64,000 bases of DNA from Dyadobacter subterraneus (GCF_015221875.1 NZ_JACYGY010000001.1:4814501-4878500); one strand, 5' to 3'; counted from the stretch's first letter, positions 9,888 to 19,402 are shown. Translations and numbers: made by a program. Notes: generated by a model not told the origin, from the sequence alone.

Positions 9888-11039
9888 CTAGCTCAGTCCT
9901 TTCAATGTTACTTTTTTGCCCGATTCAGCGGCTTCATAAATTGCTGTCAGGATTTTCACGTCTCTTAAACCCATTTCACCGGGAACCCGGCTTTTTCTGT
10001 TTTTCAAAACACAATTTGCAAAATCGTCCATTTGAAATGCCTGCTGATTCAGGTTGACAATATCAAGCGGTCCCCTCACCGTTTTTCCTTTCAATCCGTC
10101 ATATCCGAAGGCAGGCGACAATTCAAACCATCCCTTTTGGGCATCTGCCCGCAGCAGATTTTGTTTGTCGGCATAACTTGCGTTGCATTCGGCAATTGCA
10201 CCGGAAGGAAAATGCAGTGTAAAAGAAATCGATTGTTCAACGGATTTAAATTTTTCAGGATCGTCCTTTTTACCAAATTTGGCAGTTACAGCATTTGGAA
10301 GTTCTCCAAGCGTATACAAACAACCCTGAACGCAATAAATCCCAAGATCCATCAGCGGTCCGCCGCCAGCCAGTTTTTTGTCAAGACGCCAAACCCCGGC
10401 TTCCATTTCCTGACTATCCAGCGCAGTTACTTTCTTAACGTTTCCATAAACTTTTTTTGTCCCGAATTCAGCCATGGTCATATTGTGTGGTTCGAAATGC
10501 AGTCGATAACCGATTGACAAAAGCTTGTTTGCATCTTTGCAGGCTTTAATCATTTGTTCACATTCTTTCACGGAAATAGCCATTGGTTTTTCACAAATCA
10601 CATGTTTCCCTGCTTTGGCGGCACGCACTACGTATTCAGCATGCAAAGCATTTGGTAAAACAACGTAAACAATGTCTACATCCGGATTATCTTTGATAGA
10701 ATCAAAATTTTTATAATTGTAGATATTCTTATCGGGAATTGAATACTTCTTTTTCCACTTTTCTGCTTTTTCGGGAGTTCCGGTTACAATGGCGGTTAAC
10801 TTGCAGCGTTTGGTTTCCTGCAAAGCCGGTGCAAGCTGGCCTTCACTATAGTTTCCAAGTCCTACCAGCGCAATGCCCAGTTTTTTTTCCTTGTCTGCCT
10901 GAGTGTTTTCAGATTCTTCTAACGACGAAAAATAATTGCCGGCGGCCGCATCCAGAGACATCAAACTGAAACCTGGCAAAGCGATGGCAACACGGCTGAC
11001 ATGGTAAAGAAACTGACGTCTTTTATATGAATTTTCCAT
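9888..11039 (-). CDS. Exported Gfo/Idh/MocA-family oxidoreductase
   Basis: This 383-residue protein resembles glucose-fructose oxidoreductase. The N-terminus, with YKRRQFLYHVSRVAIALPGF and an AAAG cleavage region, looks like a Tat signal, in keeping with a periplasmic enzyme that carries its NAD(P) cofactor with it. The Rossmann region reads ALVGLGNYSEGQLAP (57-71) and the family signature CEKP is at 149-152. A C-terminal sheet domain follows, with GGGPLMDLGIYC. It probably oxidises or interconverts a sugar. It sits downstream of the secreted GH13 gene on the same strand, 180 bases away, so the two might act on the same carbohydrate, but this is only context. Confidence 0.85.
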   Translation of the reverse strand: MENSYKRRQFLYHVSRVAIALPGFSLMSLDAAAGNYFSSLEESENTQADKEKKLGIALVGLGNYSEGQLAPALQETKRCKLTAIVTGTPEKAEKWKKKYSIPDKNIYNYKNFDSIKDNPDVDIVYVVLPNALHAEYVVRAAKAGKHVICEKPMAISVKECEQMIKACKDANKLLSIGYRLHFEPHNMTMAEFGTKKVYGNVKKVTALDSQEMEAGVWRLDKKLAGGGPLMDLGIYCVQGCLYTLGELPNAVTAKFGKKDDPEKFKSVEQSISFTLHFPSGAIAECNASYADKQNLLRADAQKGWFELSPAFGYDGLKGKTVRGPLDIVNLNQQAFQMDDFANCVLKNRKSRVPGEMGLRDVKILTAIYEAAESGKKVTLKGLS

Positions 11040-11218
11040 ATCGTTTTATTTATTGGGAATAATAGAAACCTTACCGCGCCTGGTTTCAAAATCATACCAG
11101 AAGTATCCTGAAATCTGTTTCATTTTTAACAAATGATATGCTGTGGAACAGACTGCACATTTGCGAAAACATTTCCGCAAAGTCTCTCCCAATAAGTTAC
11201 AAACTGATTTACTGTTTG

Positions 11219-12937
11219 TTATGGAATCATACTGTCAACACGGTACCACTTGTAACCATATCCATCCAGGGAAACTGAAAACTTGCCACTTTCCGCTTTT
11301 TTGTCCAGATTTTCAGCCATCAGATCGTAAAGAACTTTCATCTTTTCTGATTTTATAGAAGCTTGTCTGGATTGCGGATTGAAGTTGTGTAAAATGATCA
11401 GGGATTTCCTGTTGTAATCGTAGCGAATAGCAAGAATATCAGGAGATCCGGAATCGATTAAAGTGTAATCTCCAAGACCAATTTCCGGGCAGGATTTCCT
11501 AAGTTTTATGATCCGCGAAGTCCAGCTCAAAAGTGAATTCGGATCACGGAATTGTTTTGCAACATTCAGCTGCTGATATCCATAATCACCTTTATTGATC
11601 ACGGGACGAAAAGCGGTATCTGCGGATGTAAAACCCCCATTTTTTTCATTGGTCCATTGCATTGGTGTACGCACTGACAGACGTTCTTTTAAACTCAGAT
11701 CATCACCCATTCCAAGTTCTTCTCCATAACGAATTACCGGCGCACCTGGCAGTGAAAAAAGCAGACTATAAGCAAGTTCAATATGTTTTCTGTTGTTACC
11801 TAGCATCGGTGCAAGCCTTCTTCGAATTCCACGCTGATAAAGCTGCATGGTAGTATCCGGACCGAATTTGGCATAAACTTCCTGGCGCTGCTTATCTGTT
11901 AGCCTGCCAAGATCGATTTCATCGTGGTTTCTTAGAAAATGTGCCCATTGAGAAGCCTCAGGAATCTTTTTGGTTTGCTCTATGGCCTGGCTGAAAGGTT
12001 TCAGATCGCCCGTTGCCAGCGCATAAAATAAATGCTGATTGGCAAAGAAATTAAACATCATTTGTATTCCTTCGCCATTTTTACCAAAATAATTCTGGTT
12101 TTCCTCCGGTACTACATTCGCTTCGCCAAGAATCGCTGCATCCGATTTTCTGGACTGGGCGAACTGGCGCATATTAGTTAAAAAATCAAAATCCAGCTTG
12201 GGTTTTTCACTTCCCGTTTTTGGCACTTCAATGATGAAAGGAACCGCGTCTAGCCTGAAACCTGCGATGCCCTGATTTAGCCAGTAACCAATGATCCGCT
12301 GACTTTCCTGCATAACCTCCGGGTTGGAATAATTCAGATCCGGCTGAAATTTGTAAAACCGGTGATAATAGTATTCCCCGGTTTTTTCATCCAGACTCCA
12401 CACTTCTTTCTGCACACCGGGAAATACCATGCCTTTGTCCCAGTCTTTCGGCCTTTCTTTTGACCATACATACCAGTCGCGGTATTTGGAATCTTTACTT
12501 TGACGCGATTTCTGAAACCAGGGATGCTGGTCAGATGTATGGTTTATAACCAGATCCATGATCACACGGATTCCTTTTTTTTGAGCCTGATAAAGAAATT
12601 CTGTAAAATCGCCGATGGTTCCCAGTTTTTCATCAACACCATAAAAATCAGCTACATCATATCCGTCATCCTGTCCGGGTGACGGTTGAAACGGAGCCAG
12701 CCAAATGGCATCAATTCCAATCGCTTTGAGATAATCCAGTTTTTGGATAAGTCCGTTAAAATCTCCCCTGCCATCACCATCGCTATCTTTAAATGCACCA
12801 ACTTCCAGATTGTAAATCACGCTGTTTTTATACCAGAAATTTTCCTTTACCTTGACCGGCGCCACTTTCGTTTGCGCATTTGAAAAAAAGGGAATCAGAA
12901 GGATAAACAGGATAAGGGAGAAGTTGAAGTTTTTCAT
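11219..12937 (-). CDS. Secreted GH13 glycosidase resembling trehalose synthase
   Basis: This 572-residue GH13 protein has a signal peptide (FSLILFILLIPFFSNAQ), unlike cytosolic TreS. The catalytic residues are Asp230 in GFRLDAVPF, Glu272 in LGEANV and Asp339 in LRNHDEID. The phrasing around them (RLDAVPF, GIRRRLAPMLGNNRKHIEL, VRTPMQWTNEKNGGF) is close to the maltose alpha-D-glucosyltransferase (trehalose synthase) group of GH13. In the periplasm it may isomerise maltose and trehalose or hydrolyse short alpha-glucans. It follows TreZ-1 on the same strand with a REP-like hairpin between them. The fold is certain; the synthase versus hydrolase choice is not. Confidence 0.88.
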   Translation of the reverse strand: MKNFNFSLILFILLIPFFSNAQTKVAPVKVKENFWYKNSVIYNLEVGAFKDSDGDGRGDFNGLIQKLDYLKAIGIDAIWLAPFQPSPGQDDGYDVADFYGVDEKLGTIGDFTEFLYQAQKKGIRVIMDLVINHTSDQHPWFQKSRQSKDSKYRDWYVWSKERPKDWDKGMVFPGVQKEVWSLDEKTGEYYYHRFYKFQPDLNYSNPEVMQESQRIIGYWLNQGIAGFRLDAVPFIIEVPKTGSEKPKLDFDFLTNMRQFAQSRKSDAAILGEANVVPEENQNYFGKNGEGIQMMFNFFANQHLFYALATGDLKPFSQAIEQTKKIPEASQWAHFLRNHDEIDLGRLTDKQRQEVYAKFGPDTTMQLYQRGIRRRLAPMLGNNRKHIELAYSLLFSLPGAPVIRYGEELGMGDDLSLKERLSVRTPMQWTNEKNGGFTSADTAFRPVINKGDYGYQQLNVAKQFRDPNSLLSWTSRIIKLRKSCPEIGLGDYTLIDSGSPDILAIRYDYNRKSLIILHNFNPQSRQASIKSEKMKVLYDLMAENLDKKAESGKFSVSLDGYGYKWYRVDSMIP

Positions 12938-13030
12938 TTTATAGTAAGTTGATGAGTGATGTTTGAAGACGATTATTTTTGGTGATCGGATTTTTTCATT
13001 TCGATATCAGAAAGACATGGATCGTTTGAC

Positions 13031-13076
13031 GTTTTTATTACCCGTCCGACGGCGGAAAAAGCCGTCGGACGGGTGG
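13031..13076. repeat. REP-like palindromic repeat, single copy
   Basis: A 14-bp perfect inverted repeat, ACCCGTCCGACGGC (13040-13053) and GCCGTCGGACGGGT (13061-13074), encloses a 7-nt loop. Forty-six bases (13031-13076) match the reverse complement of 57133-57178 with one difference. It lies between the TreZ-1 stop and the secreted GH13 start, where it could end or stabilise a transcript. Confidence 0.85.
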
Positions 13077-13112
13077 CTCGTCCATAATTTTTTGTTTGAA
13101 AACAGTTTTATT

Positions 13113-14957
13113 TTAGGTTACTGTTAAATCGTATACGACAATGCTTAAACCCTTTACAACGAGCAAGTCACCGCTGTTTAAAAATTGCGGGTAAGAATAG
13201 GCTTCTTCACTTTCAGTTTCAAGCCAGATCTTTTCAGTCGAGTCTATAATCTTATTCCAGTTGCCATCCCGCTCGGGTATGTTGAACGAGCTCTCTTTTT
13301 CTGATAAATTAAAAATACACAGAAGTTCCTGCTTTTGGTCGCTGCTTTTGCGATGCAGCGCAAATCCTATTGGCCCGAACAAGGTCACGCGGACATCATT
13401 TTTGTTGAAATTTTTAAGTGCCGGATGTGTTTTTCTCAGTTTGATCAACTCCTTGTTCCAGTTGAGCATAACCAGATATCTACCGGTTTTTCTTTTTTCC
13501 CAATCCAGTTTTGAATTATTAAACGTTTGTTCTTCCTGTGGATTTGGCGGATCAGTTTCCCATTTATAATTCTCAAATTCCTTGCGCCTTCCTTCCACTA
13601 CCATTTTAATCAGATCTTCCTCTGAATGACTGACGAAATAGAAAAACGGCGTATCGGCTCCATACTCCTCTCCCATAAAAAACATTGGCAGATAAGGCGC
13701 AAGAAGCATCGCTGCGGCTGCAAGTTTTTGCCTGTCAAAATTAACAAGCATACTCAGCCGCTCACCTCCTACTCGGTTTCCAATCTGATCATGATTTTGA
13801 TTAAAAACCAAAAATGTTTCACCTGGTAATCCGGCTGATGATGCCCCATGTTTTCGGTTTCTGAATTTCACATACTCGCCGCTGTGTACAAATCCATCCG
13901 TATAAGCTTTTGCAAGCTGTTCCATTTTTCCAAAATCCTCATAGCGGCTTTGGCCCTCTTTATCGAGCAGAACGTAAAGTGCATGGTGAAAATCATCAAG
14001 CCATTGCACATTAAAACCAAGGCCACCGTTTTCTGGTAATTTTACCGTTTTCGGACTGTTCAGGTCACTTTCTGCAATCAGGTAAAAACTCCGTCCAAGT
14101 TTTTCACGAAGCTGGTCCAGCTCAACTGAGACCATTTCCCAAAAATTAACGGCCCCATTATCAAACATCATATGAACTGCATCTACCCGAAGGCCATCCA
14201 GATGATAATGTTCATAAAAGTGAGAAATTACCCCTGCAAAATATTCTCTTACACCATCAGACCAGGCACCATCAAAGTTGATAGCGTTGCCCCAGGGTGT
14301 GCAATAAGTATCTGTAAAATAAGGCCCGAATTCGCCTGCATAGTTTCCTTCCGGTCCCAAATGGTTAAAAACGACATCCAGAAAAACCGCAATTCCTCTT
14401 TCGTGCGCCGCATCAACCAGTAGTTTCAACTTTTCTGGTCCACCATAACTATTTTGTACTGCATAGGGGAAAACGCCATCATATCCCCAATTGCGGTTTC
14501 CCGGAAACTGTGAAACCGGCATTAACTCAATGGCATTGATTCCTGTTTCGGCCAGGTCGTCAAGAAGTGGTATAATCGCTTCGAAAGTACCCTCTTTTGT
14601 AAATGTGCCTACATGCAACTCGTAAAATATAAGATCTTTAAGTGGTAAACCGCTCCAGTTGGTTTTCCATTGATAGGCATGCTGATCAACAACTGCGGAA
14701 GGTCCGTGAACACCATCCGGCTGAAATTGGGATGCAGGATCCGGAATCCCTTTTTCTGTTCCTTCCGGTTTAAAAAAATATTGAGCGCCAGGTAAAACAT
14801 TATCCACTGTTAAATGGAAATAACCCTCATCGTTTTTTTGCATTTCCAGCAATTCAGTTTCTGAAGAAATTAGCTGAAGCTGCATAGTCTCCTTTTTCGG
14901 AGCCCAAACGGTAAAAACGCATTGGTCTCCTGAATAATTAGCACCAAGTTTTCTCAT
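13113..14957 (-). CDS. treZ: Malto-oligosyltrehalose trehalohydrolase, copy 1
   Basis: TreZ releases trehalose from maltooligosyl-trehalose made by TreY. This 614-residue protein has the usual layout: an N-terminal beta-sandwich (about 1-100, starting KLGANYSGDQCVFTVWAPKK), a GH13 barrel and a small C-terminal sheet domain. The nucleophile is Asp259 in LRVDAVHMMF, the acid/base is Glu296 in LIAESDLN, and the third acid is in FNQNHDQIGNR. The family motifs NWGYDGVFPYAVQNSYGG and PWGNAINFDG are intact. It is a paralogue of the copy at 37418-39265, but no TreY gene is beside this one. It is divergent from a GH13 alpha-glucosidase with 224 bases between the starts. Confidence 0.93.
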   Translation of the reverse strand: MRKLGANYSGDQCVFTVWAPKKETMQLQLISSETELLEMQKNDEGYFHLTVDNVLPGAQYFFKPEGTEKGIPDPASQFQPDGVHGPSAVVDQHAYQWKTNWSGLPLKDLIFYELHVGTFTKEGTFEAIIPLLDDLAETGINAIELMPVSQFPGNRNWGYDGVFPYAVQNSYGGPEKLKLLVDAAHERGIAVFLDVVFNHLGPEGNYAGEFGPYFTDTYCTPWGNAINFDGAWSDGVREYFAGVISHFYEHYHLDGLRVDAVHMMFDNGAVNFWEMVSVELDQLREKLGRSFYLIAESDLNSPKTVKLPENGGLGFNVQWLDDFHHALYVLLDKEGQSRYEDFGKMEQLAKAYTDGFVHSGEYVKFRNRKHGASSAGLPGETFLVFNQNHDQIGNRVGGERLSMLVNFDRQKLAAAAMLLAPYLPMFFMGEEYGADTPFFYFVSHSEEDLIKMVVEGRRKEFENYKWETDPPNPQEEQTFNNSKLDWEKRKTGRYLVMLNWNKELIKLRKTHPALKNFNKNDVRVTLFGPIGFALHRKSSDQKQELLCIFNLSEKESSFNIPERDGNWNKIIDSTEKIWLETESEEAYSYPQFLNSGDLLVVKGLSIVVYDLTVT

Positions 14958-15181
14958 ATTGAAATCACAGGATTTTATATTGCCCTACCGGGAAACCCGA
15001 AGAAACTCTTTATGAAGCAGCTTTAAAAATTATGCCATAACCACCGCTGTGGCCGATCGCCTTTCAGCTTTCGGTTTTCGAAGCTCAAACATGGACGGAC
15101 AGATCTTTCGAATTATTTCAAAATACAGTTTTGAGGCTGGCCTAATTTTTTCGTGTCCAAAATAAAACAACGAGATGAGAT

Positions 15182-16810
15182 ATGAACGATCTAAAAACAG
15201 CCAATCAGACTTCTAAACAATATTTGTGGTGGGAACAAGGGGTCATTTACCAGATTTATCCACGCTCTTTTCAGGATACAGACAACGATGGTGTTGGTGA
15301 TTTGAAAGGAATTATTGAAAGACTTGATTATCTGCAATGGCTTGGGATTGACTGTCTATGGTTATCGCCAATATTCTCCTCGCCCATGGCAGATTTCGGT
15401 TACGATATTTCAGACTACCGCGGAATCCATCCCTTGTTTGGGACGATGCAGGATTTTGATCAGCTGCTAGCCGAAGTGCACGGGCGAGGCATGAAATTAA
15501 TTCTTGACCTGGTCCCTAATCACACTTCGGACCAACATCCCTGGTTTTTAGAATCCAAGTCATCCAGGGATAATCCAAAACGAGACTGGTATATCTGGCA
15601 GGATGCAAAAGAAAATAATGATCTGCCAAATAACTGGCTTAGTGTTTTCGGAGGCCATGCATGGGAATGGGATGAAAATACAAAACAATATTACTACCAC
15701 GCATTTTTAAAAGAACAGCCTGATCTTAACTGGAGAAATCCGGAAGTGCAGGATGCCATGATGGACGTTATGCGATTTTGGCTTGACAAAGGCATTGACG
15801 GTTTCAGGGTTGATGTGATGTGGCATATGATCAAAGATTCGCAGCTAAGGAATAATCCTGTTGCCCATGATTCTGTTTATAATGCCAACGATTTGATTTA
15901 CAATCACTACAATCCGGTTTATTCCACCGACCAGCCGGAGGTTCATGACATCGTACGAATGATGCGCGCGGTAACGGATGAATACAAGGAGCGCGTACTG
16001 ATCGGTGAAATTTATCTGCCGATTCATAAACTGGTAACTTATTATGGCCATGATAATAAAGGAGCGCATTTGCCATTTAATTTTCAATTATTGACACTGC
16101 CCTGGAATTCATCCCAGATTTCTGGTGCCATTGATGAATATGAAGGTGCATTGCCTTCCGAAGGCTGGCCGAACTGGGTTTTGGGAAATCATGACCAGCC
16201 CCGGATTTCGAGCCGGGTCGGCCGTTCGCAGGCAAGGGTTGCTGCCATGCTGCTTTTAACTTTAAGAGGAACGCCTACAATTTATTATGGAGACGAAATC
16301 GGGATGCGGGATGTCCCGATTCCCATGGATGAGGTAATTGATCCACAGGGGTTAAATATGCCCGAATTGAATGTGAGCCGCGACCCTTCCCGTACGCCCA
16401 TGCAGTGGACGGACGAAATTTTTGCAGGCTTTTCAAATCATAAACCCTGGCTCAGGTTACCGGACAATTTTCGCAGACATAACGTCGAATCCCAAAAAGA
16501 CAATCCTTACACCATGCTGAGCTTCTATCACAGACTGCTGCAAATCCGGAAACAGGAACCTGCGTTACAAGTTGGTGACTACAATCCTGTATATTCTGAT
16601 AATCAGATCATTGCTTATACCCGAAAAAAAGATGACAGCACTTTTTTGATTCTTTTAAATTTCAGCCACCGTCCGTGTTACTTCAAACCTAAACAAACTG
16701 TGTACAAAGGCGAGGTAATAATCAGTACTGAAACGGAACGTCAGGGTAATCATGTGGAGGGAATTATTACACTTAGCGGTGATGAAGGAATTTTGATCAA
16801 ACTCGAATAG
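15182..16810 (+). CDS. GH13 alpha-glucosidase (oligo-1,6-glucosidase group), cytosolic
   Basis: This 542-residue protein has no signal peptide and starts WWEQGVIYQIYPRSFQDTDN, typical of alpha-glucosidases and oligo-1,6-glucosidases. Asp211 (GFRVDVMWH), Glu276 (LIGEIY) and Asp338 (LGNHDQPR) form the catalytic set. The calcium-loop region DTDNDGVGD is present. The Val after the nucleophile's Asp (RVDVMWHM) is common in alpha-1,4-active members, but I would not fix linkage specificity from sequence. It would hydrolyse short maltodextrins, or trehalose, to glucose. It is transcribed away from TreZ-1 from a shared intergenic region. Confidence 0.9.
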   Translation: MNDLKTANQTSKQYLWWEQGVIYQIYPRSFQDTDNDGVGDLKGIIERLDYLQWLGIDCLWLSPIFSSPMADFGYDISDYRGIHPLFGTMQDFDQLLAEVHGRGMKLILDLVPNHTSDQHPWFLESKSSRDNPKRDWYIWQDAKENNDLPNNWLSVFGGHAWEWDENTKQYYYHAFLKEQPDLNWRNPEVQDAMMDVMRFWLDKGIDGFRVDVMWHMIKDSQLRNNPVAHDSVYNANDLIYNHYNPVYSTDQPEVHDIVRMMRAVTDEYKERVLIGEIYLPIHKLVTYYGHDNKGAHLPFNFQLLTLPWNSSQISGAIDEYEGALPSEGWPNWVLGNHDQPRISSRVGRSQARVAAMLLLTLRGTPTIYYGDEIGMRDVPIPMDEVIDPQGLNMPELNVSRDPSRTPMQWTDEIFAGFSNHKPWLRLPDNFRRHNVESQKDNPYTMLSFYHRLLQIRKQEPALQVGDYNPVYSDNQIIAYTRKKDDSTFLILLNFSHRPCYFKPKQTVYKGEVIISTETERQGNHVEGIITLSGDEGILIKLE

Positions 16811-16909
16811 TCAAAATTCGACTAAAAATCTGGTTTCAAAGTGATGTTTATGGCATGGGATTTGTAGAATTCTGCTTACAATAGTAGCATCAACGAATTT
16901 AGTGAAATC

Positions 16910-17383
16910 ATGGAAAATTTATCTTTATCCTCCAACATTGCCAAACTCTGGAACACGCATCAGCAGCGCGAAAATTTGTACAAACAAACAATGACTTTGG
17001 ATGATCTGGGACCGCTAAGAAAACTTTGCAGCCAGGGTTATATGGTTTCTCTTTTGTTTAAAAAAGAAATTAACTGGATTTACGATCAGATCAAGTGTAC
17101 TTTGAGCGAGGGAGATATCAGTAAAGGAATTGCCAATTATAATTTGCCAAACCTGGTTATCTCATCAGATAATCAAATGTTGGTTACCAAAATGTTATTG
17201 GAGCAGGAAGACAAAACAATTAAATTGTACAAATCCCTGCTTTCGGAAAGAGATATTACTTACGATGCTAAATTGATTTTAATAGAACATCTTGAAAAGC
17301 TAAACGACATTTATTTATTTCTTAAAAGGGAAGTTTCTAAAAGTCAGGTGAAATTGCCGGTCATGATACAGGCAGTTGCATAA
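16910..17383 (+). CDS. Helical protein, possibly ferritin-like (DUF2383-type) fold
   Basis: This 157-residue soluble protein is predicted almost wholly helical (for example KMLLEQEDKTIKLYKSLLSE and KLILIEHLEKLNDIYLFLKR). The pattern of four long amphipathic helices recalls small ferritin-like proteins of stress regions, but metal-binding Glu/His pairs are not obvious, so this is a weak analogy. It follows the alpha-glucosidase gene by 99 bases on the same strand and ends at a terminator shared with a convergent DUF421 gene. The function is unknown. Confidence 0.6.
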   Translation: MENLSLSSNIAKLWNTHQQRENLYKQTMTLDDLGPLRKLCSQGYMVSLLFKKEINWIYDQIKCTLSEGDISKGIANYNLPNLVISSDNQMLVTKMLLEQEDKTIKLYKSLLSERDITYDAKLILIEHLEKLNDIYLFLKREVSKSQVKLPVMIQAVA

Positions 17384-17391
17384 TCAAAAAG

Positions 17392-17422
17392 ATCCCCGGT
17401 TTTAATCTCCCGGGGATTTTTT
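17392..17422. terminator. Bidirectional terminator between convergent genes
   Basis: The stem ATCCCCGG (17392-17399) pairs with CCGGGGAT (17410-17417), flanked by A runs on one side and T runs on the other. It serves the helical-protein gene and the downstream DUF421 gene. Confidence 0.85.
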
Positions 17423-17426
17423 AATT

Positions 17427-18128
17427 CTAGTCCTTCGAAATAGATTCCACTGCCTTCACCCAATCTGTAAATCCACAACGGTCACAGGCTTCTTCTTTTA
17501 AAAATTCTTTTGGAATATTGCCGCAATGATTACAAACCATATCATTGGTTTCCTTGCTTACCCGCTTTTTAAACTCTGTATCCCACGACGGTAGAATTGA
17601 TAGACCACAAACTGGTTTAGTACTTTCTATAAAGGTAAAAGTGCCGTTTGCTTCCAGATAAAGCCTCTTTACTTCACCAAGCTGGCTGATTTCCTTATAT
17701 CGAAGTTGACCGAAAACACGCTCCCGGGTAATTCTGGTTTTCTTCATAACATCCAGATTTAACTTTCCGTCCTCAACCAGCACGCCAACATTATCCTGTG
17801 TAATAGCTTCAAACTTTTCATTTTGGGTAGCTTTTTTTGCAATAAACTGCTGCGTAAAAACTACAACACAAGCGATGATCACAGCCGGCAATAAACCACG
17901 ATCCGGCGATTGAAGCGGGATACCAATGGCGGCTGCCAGTGATATCATGGAAATCATCTCATTTCTTCCGAGTGATGCCTCCATGCGTTTTCCCATCAAA
18001 CGCATGGAAATCATGAGTATAGCATAAATAATTGCAGTCCGGAAGATTACTTCTACAAAAAAACTGCCTGGAACGTCTCCAAACAAAATGCGGTGCCAAT
18101 CTCCAAAATGGATATCTTCGGGTTTCAT
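17427..18128 (-). CDS. DUF421 membrane protein with C-terminal zinc ribbon, copy B
   Basis: This 233-residue protein belongs to the DUF421/YcaP-like family of inner-membrane proteins. Three hydrophobic helices lie within about 22-95 and include the family motif MRLMGKRMEASLGRNE. A soluble alpha/beta domain follows (VGVLVEDGKLN through LGEVKRLYLE). The tail has a CxxC-x12-CxxC zinc ribbon with cysteines at 199, 202, 215 and 218, which most DUF421 proteins I know lack. The gene is 21 bases downstream of a paralogue, so the two form an operon. Function of the family is not established; stress or sporulation roles have been suggested for relatives. Confidence 0.85.
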   Translation of the reverse strand: MKPEDIHFGDWHRILFGDVPGSFFVEVIFRTAIIYAILMISMRLMGKRMEASLGRNEMISMISLAAAIGIPLQSPDRGLLPAVIIACVVVFTQQFIAKKATQNEKFEAITQDNVGVLVEDGKLNLDVMKKTRITRERVFGQLRYKEISQLGEVKRLYLEANGTFTFIESTKPVCGLSILPSWDTEFKKRVSKETNDMVCNHCGNIPKEFLKEEACDRCGFTDWVKAVESISKD

Positions 18129-18149
18129 ATTTATCGACTTAGAATTTGA

Positions 18150-18854
18150 TTAATTGGATGCAGAAGACACTCTGGCGTCAAGCCATTTATTTGAATTACA
18201 AACCGGACAAAGTTTTTCTTTAATGTCCTCTTTATCCAAATGCCCGCAGCTGGTACAAACGAGCTGATGATCGTTGTCAGCACCTGAAAATGTTTTAATT
18301 TCCTCATCATCAGGAGGGAAAATATCAAGCCCTGCTTTGGGTTCTTTGGCTTTATAGATACTGAACATACCAAAAGATTCAAGATAAACACGATCAACTT
18401 CGCCCAGATTGTGGATTCCTTCGCTGCGCAAAACTGCAAATAATTGTTGCCGGGAAAGTTTTGCATGCATCATCTCTTTAAGCATCATCGTGCCGTCTTT
18501 TACAATCATAACCATTTCTCCATGACTTAGTTTTTCCAGTTTCTGGCTCTTGAATTCGAAAAAATTAAGCCCGCGCTGGAAAGAAAATGCCAGAAATAAA
18601 ATCATTGCTCCTTGTAAAAGTCCAACACCGGGCGACTGCATTGCAGGAGAAACAATGGCTCCCAGAGTAAGCATAACGGCTACCTCCGAGATCGTCAGCT
18701 GCCCGCTCATACGCTTGCCCATCAACCTGACCGCAAGTAACAATAAAGCATAAATTAAAACTGTCCGGATAAATACCTCTGCTAAAAAAATTTCAGGTGC
18801 TTCCCCAAAAAGTATCCTCTTTACATCCCAAAGATGTATGTCCTCTTTTTTCAT
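18150..18854 (-). CDS. DUF421 membrane protein with C-terminal zinc ribbon, copy A
   Basis: This 234-residue paralogue of the next gene has the same plan: transmembrane helices around 25-95, the motif VRLMGKRMSGQLTISE, an alpha/beta domain and a cysteine ribbon at 200, 203, 216 and 219 (CTSCGH and CPVCNS). The two proteins open almost identically (KKEDIHLWDVKRILFGEAP here, KPEDIHFGDWHRILFGDVP in copy B). Such a pair suggests a hetero-oligomer. The start ATG at 18854 aligns with that of copy B. Confidence 0.85.
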   Translation of the reverse strand: MKKEDIHLWDVKRILFGEAPEIFLAEVFIRTVLIYALLLLAVRLMGKRMSGQLTISEVAVMLTLGAIVSPAMQSPGVGLLQGAMILFLAFSFQRGLNFFEFKSQKLEKLSHGEMVMIVKDGTMMLKEMMHAKLSRQQLFAVLRSEGIHNLGEVDRVYLESFGMFSIYKAKEPKAGLDIFPPDDEEIKTFSGADNDHQLVCTSCGHLDKEDIKEKLCPVCNSNKWLDARVSSASN

Positions 18855-19402
18855 TGGTGCTGGAAAAATTAAATGAATTCTGATTTTCGCTTCTTGACTT
18901 CACTGCATCATCAATCAGAAATACTCAACCATAATGTATATACGTAGATGATAACCTTCGCCAGAAATATCAGGCGAAACGTCTTCTACATGCTACAAAT
19001 GGTTACTTTATTAATCTTGATTTTTTTGCAAATACCAAATAATTGATAATAGCAGTTCTTGCATAATAGTTGCTGTATGTCAACATCTTATTAAAATTCC
19101 ATACCATTTGTCGCCGTTTTCAGATTAAATTTTTTTAATCTCAGAATACTAAAATTTATCATCTATTTGAAAAAAACAGACTCTCTTTTCAGATAAAAAT
19201 TCTCACAAATTTCCATCTTCCGCCATGAGTTTTTCTCTTTCAGTTTAATAAATGTTTCCCATGGTTACTCGTGGAGAGATTTCTACAACGACTTAAATAC
19301 GATCAAATACGAACCAAATACTTCTATATAATAATTTTAAGATATAAAAGTATTTGGCAAAGTTTTTGAACGCAGGTTTTGTTTTCACTAAATATCAAAA
19401 AT
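18855..19402. other. AT-rich divergent intergenic region with iteron-like repeats
   Basis: This 548-base stretch separates the DUF421 operon from the CinA-like gene. I see no gene. It holds a weak hairpin (TTCGCC at 18957-18962 with GGCGAA at 18973-18978). Near its right end are short direct repeats of the form AAATACGA (19295-19323) followed by an inverted repeat, CCAAATACTT (19314-19323) and AAGTATTTGG (19348-19357). Confidence 0.55.
19295..19357. promoter_or_regulatory. Candidate operator: AAATAC direct repeats and an inverted repeat
   Basis: Three AAATAC units occur in tandem at 10- to 11-base spacing (in AAATACGATC, AAATACGAAC and AAATACTT). The last is one arm of the perfect 10-bp inverted repeat CCAAATACTT/AAGTATTTGG with a 24-nt spacer. 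It ends 45 bases before the CinA-like start. A role as a protein binding site is inference. Confidence 0.4.

Noticed and set aside
10032..10517. A 161-codon plus-strand frame opposite the Gfo/Idh/MocA gene
   Set aside because: It is the antisense shadow of a well-supported gene.
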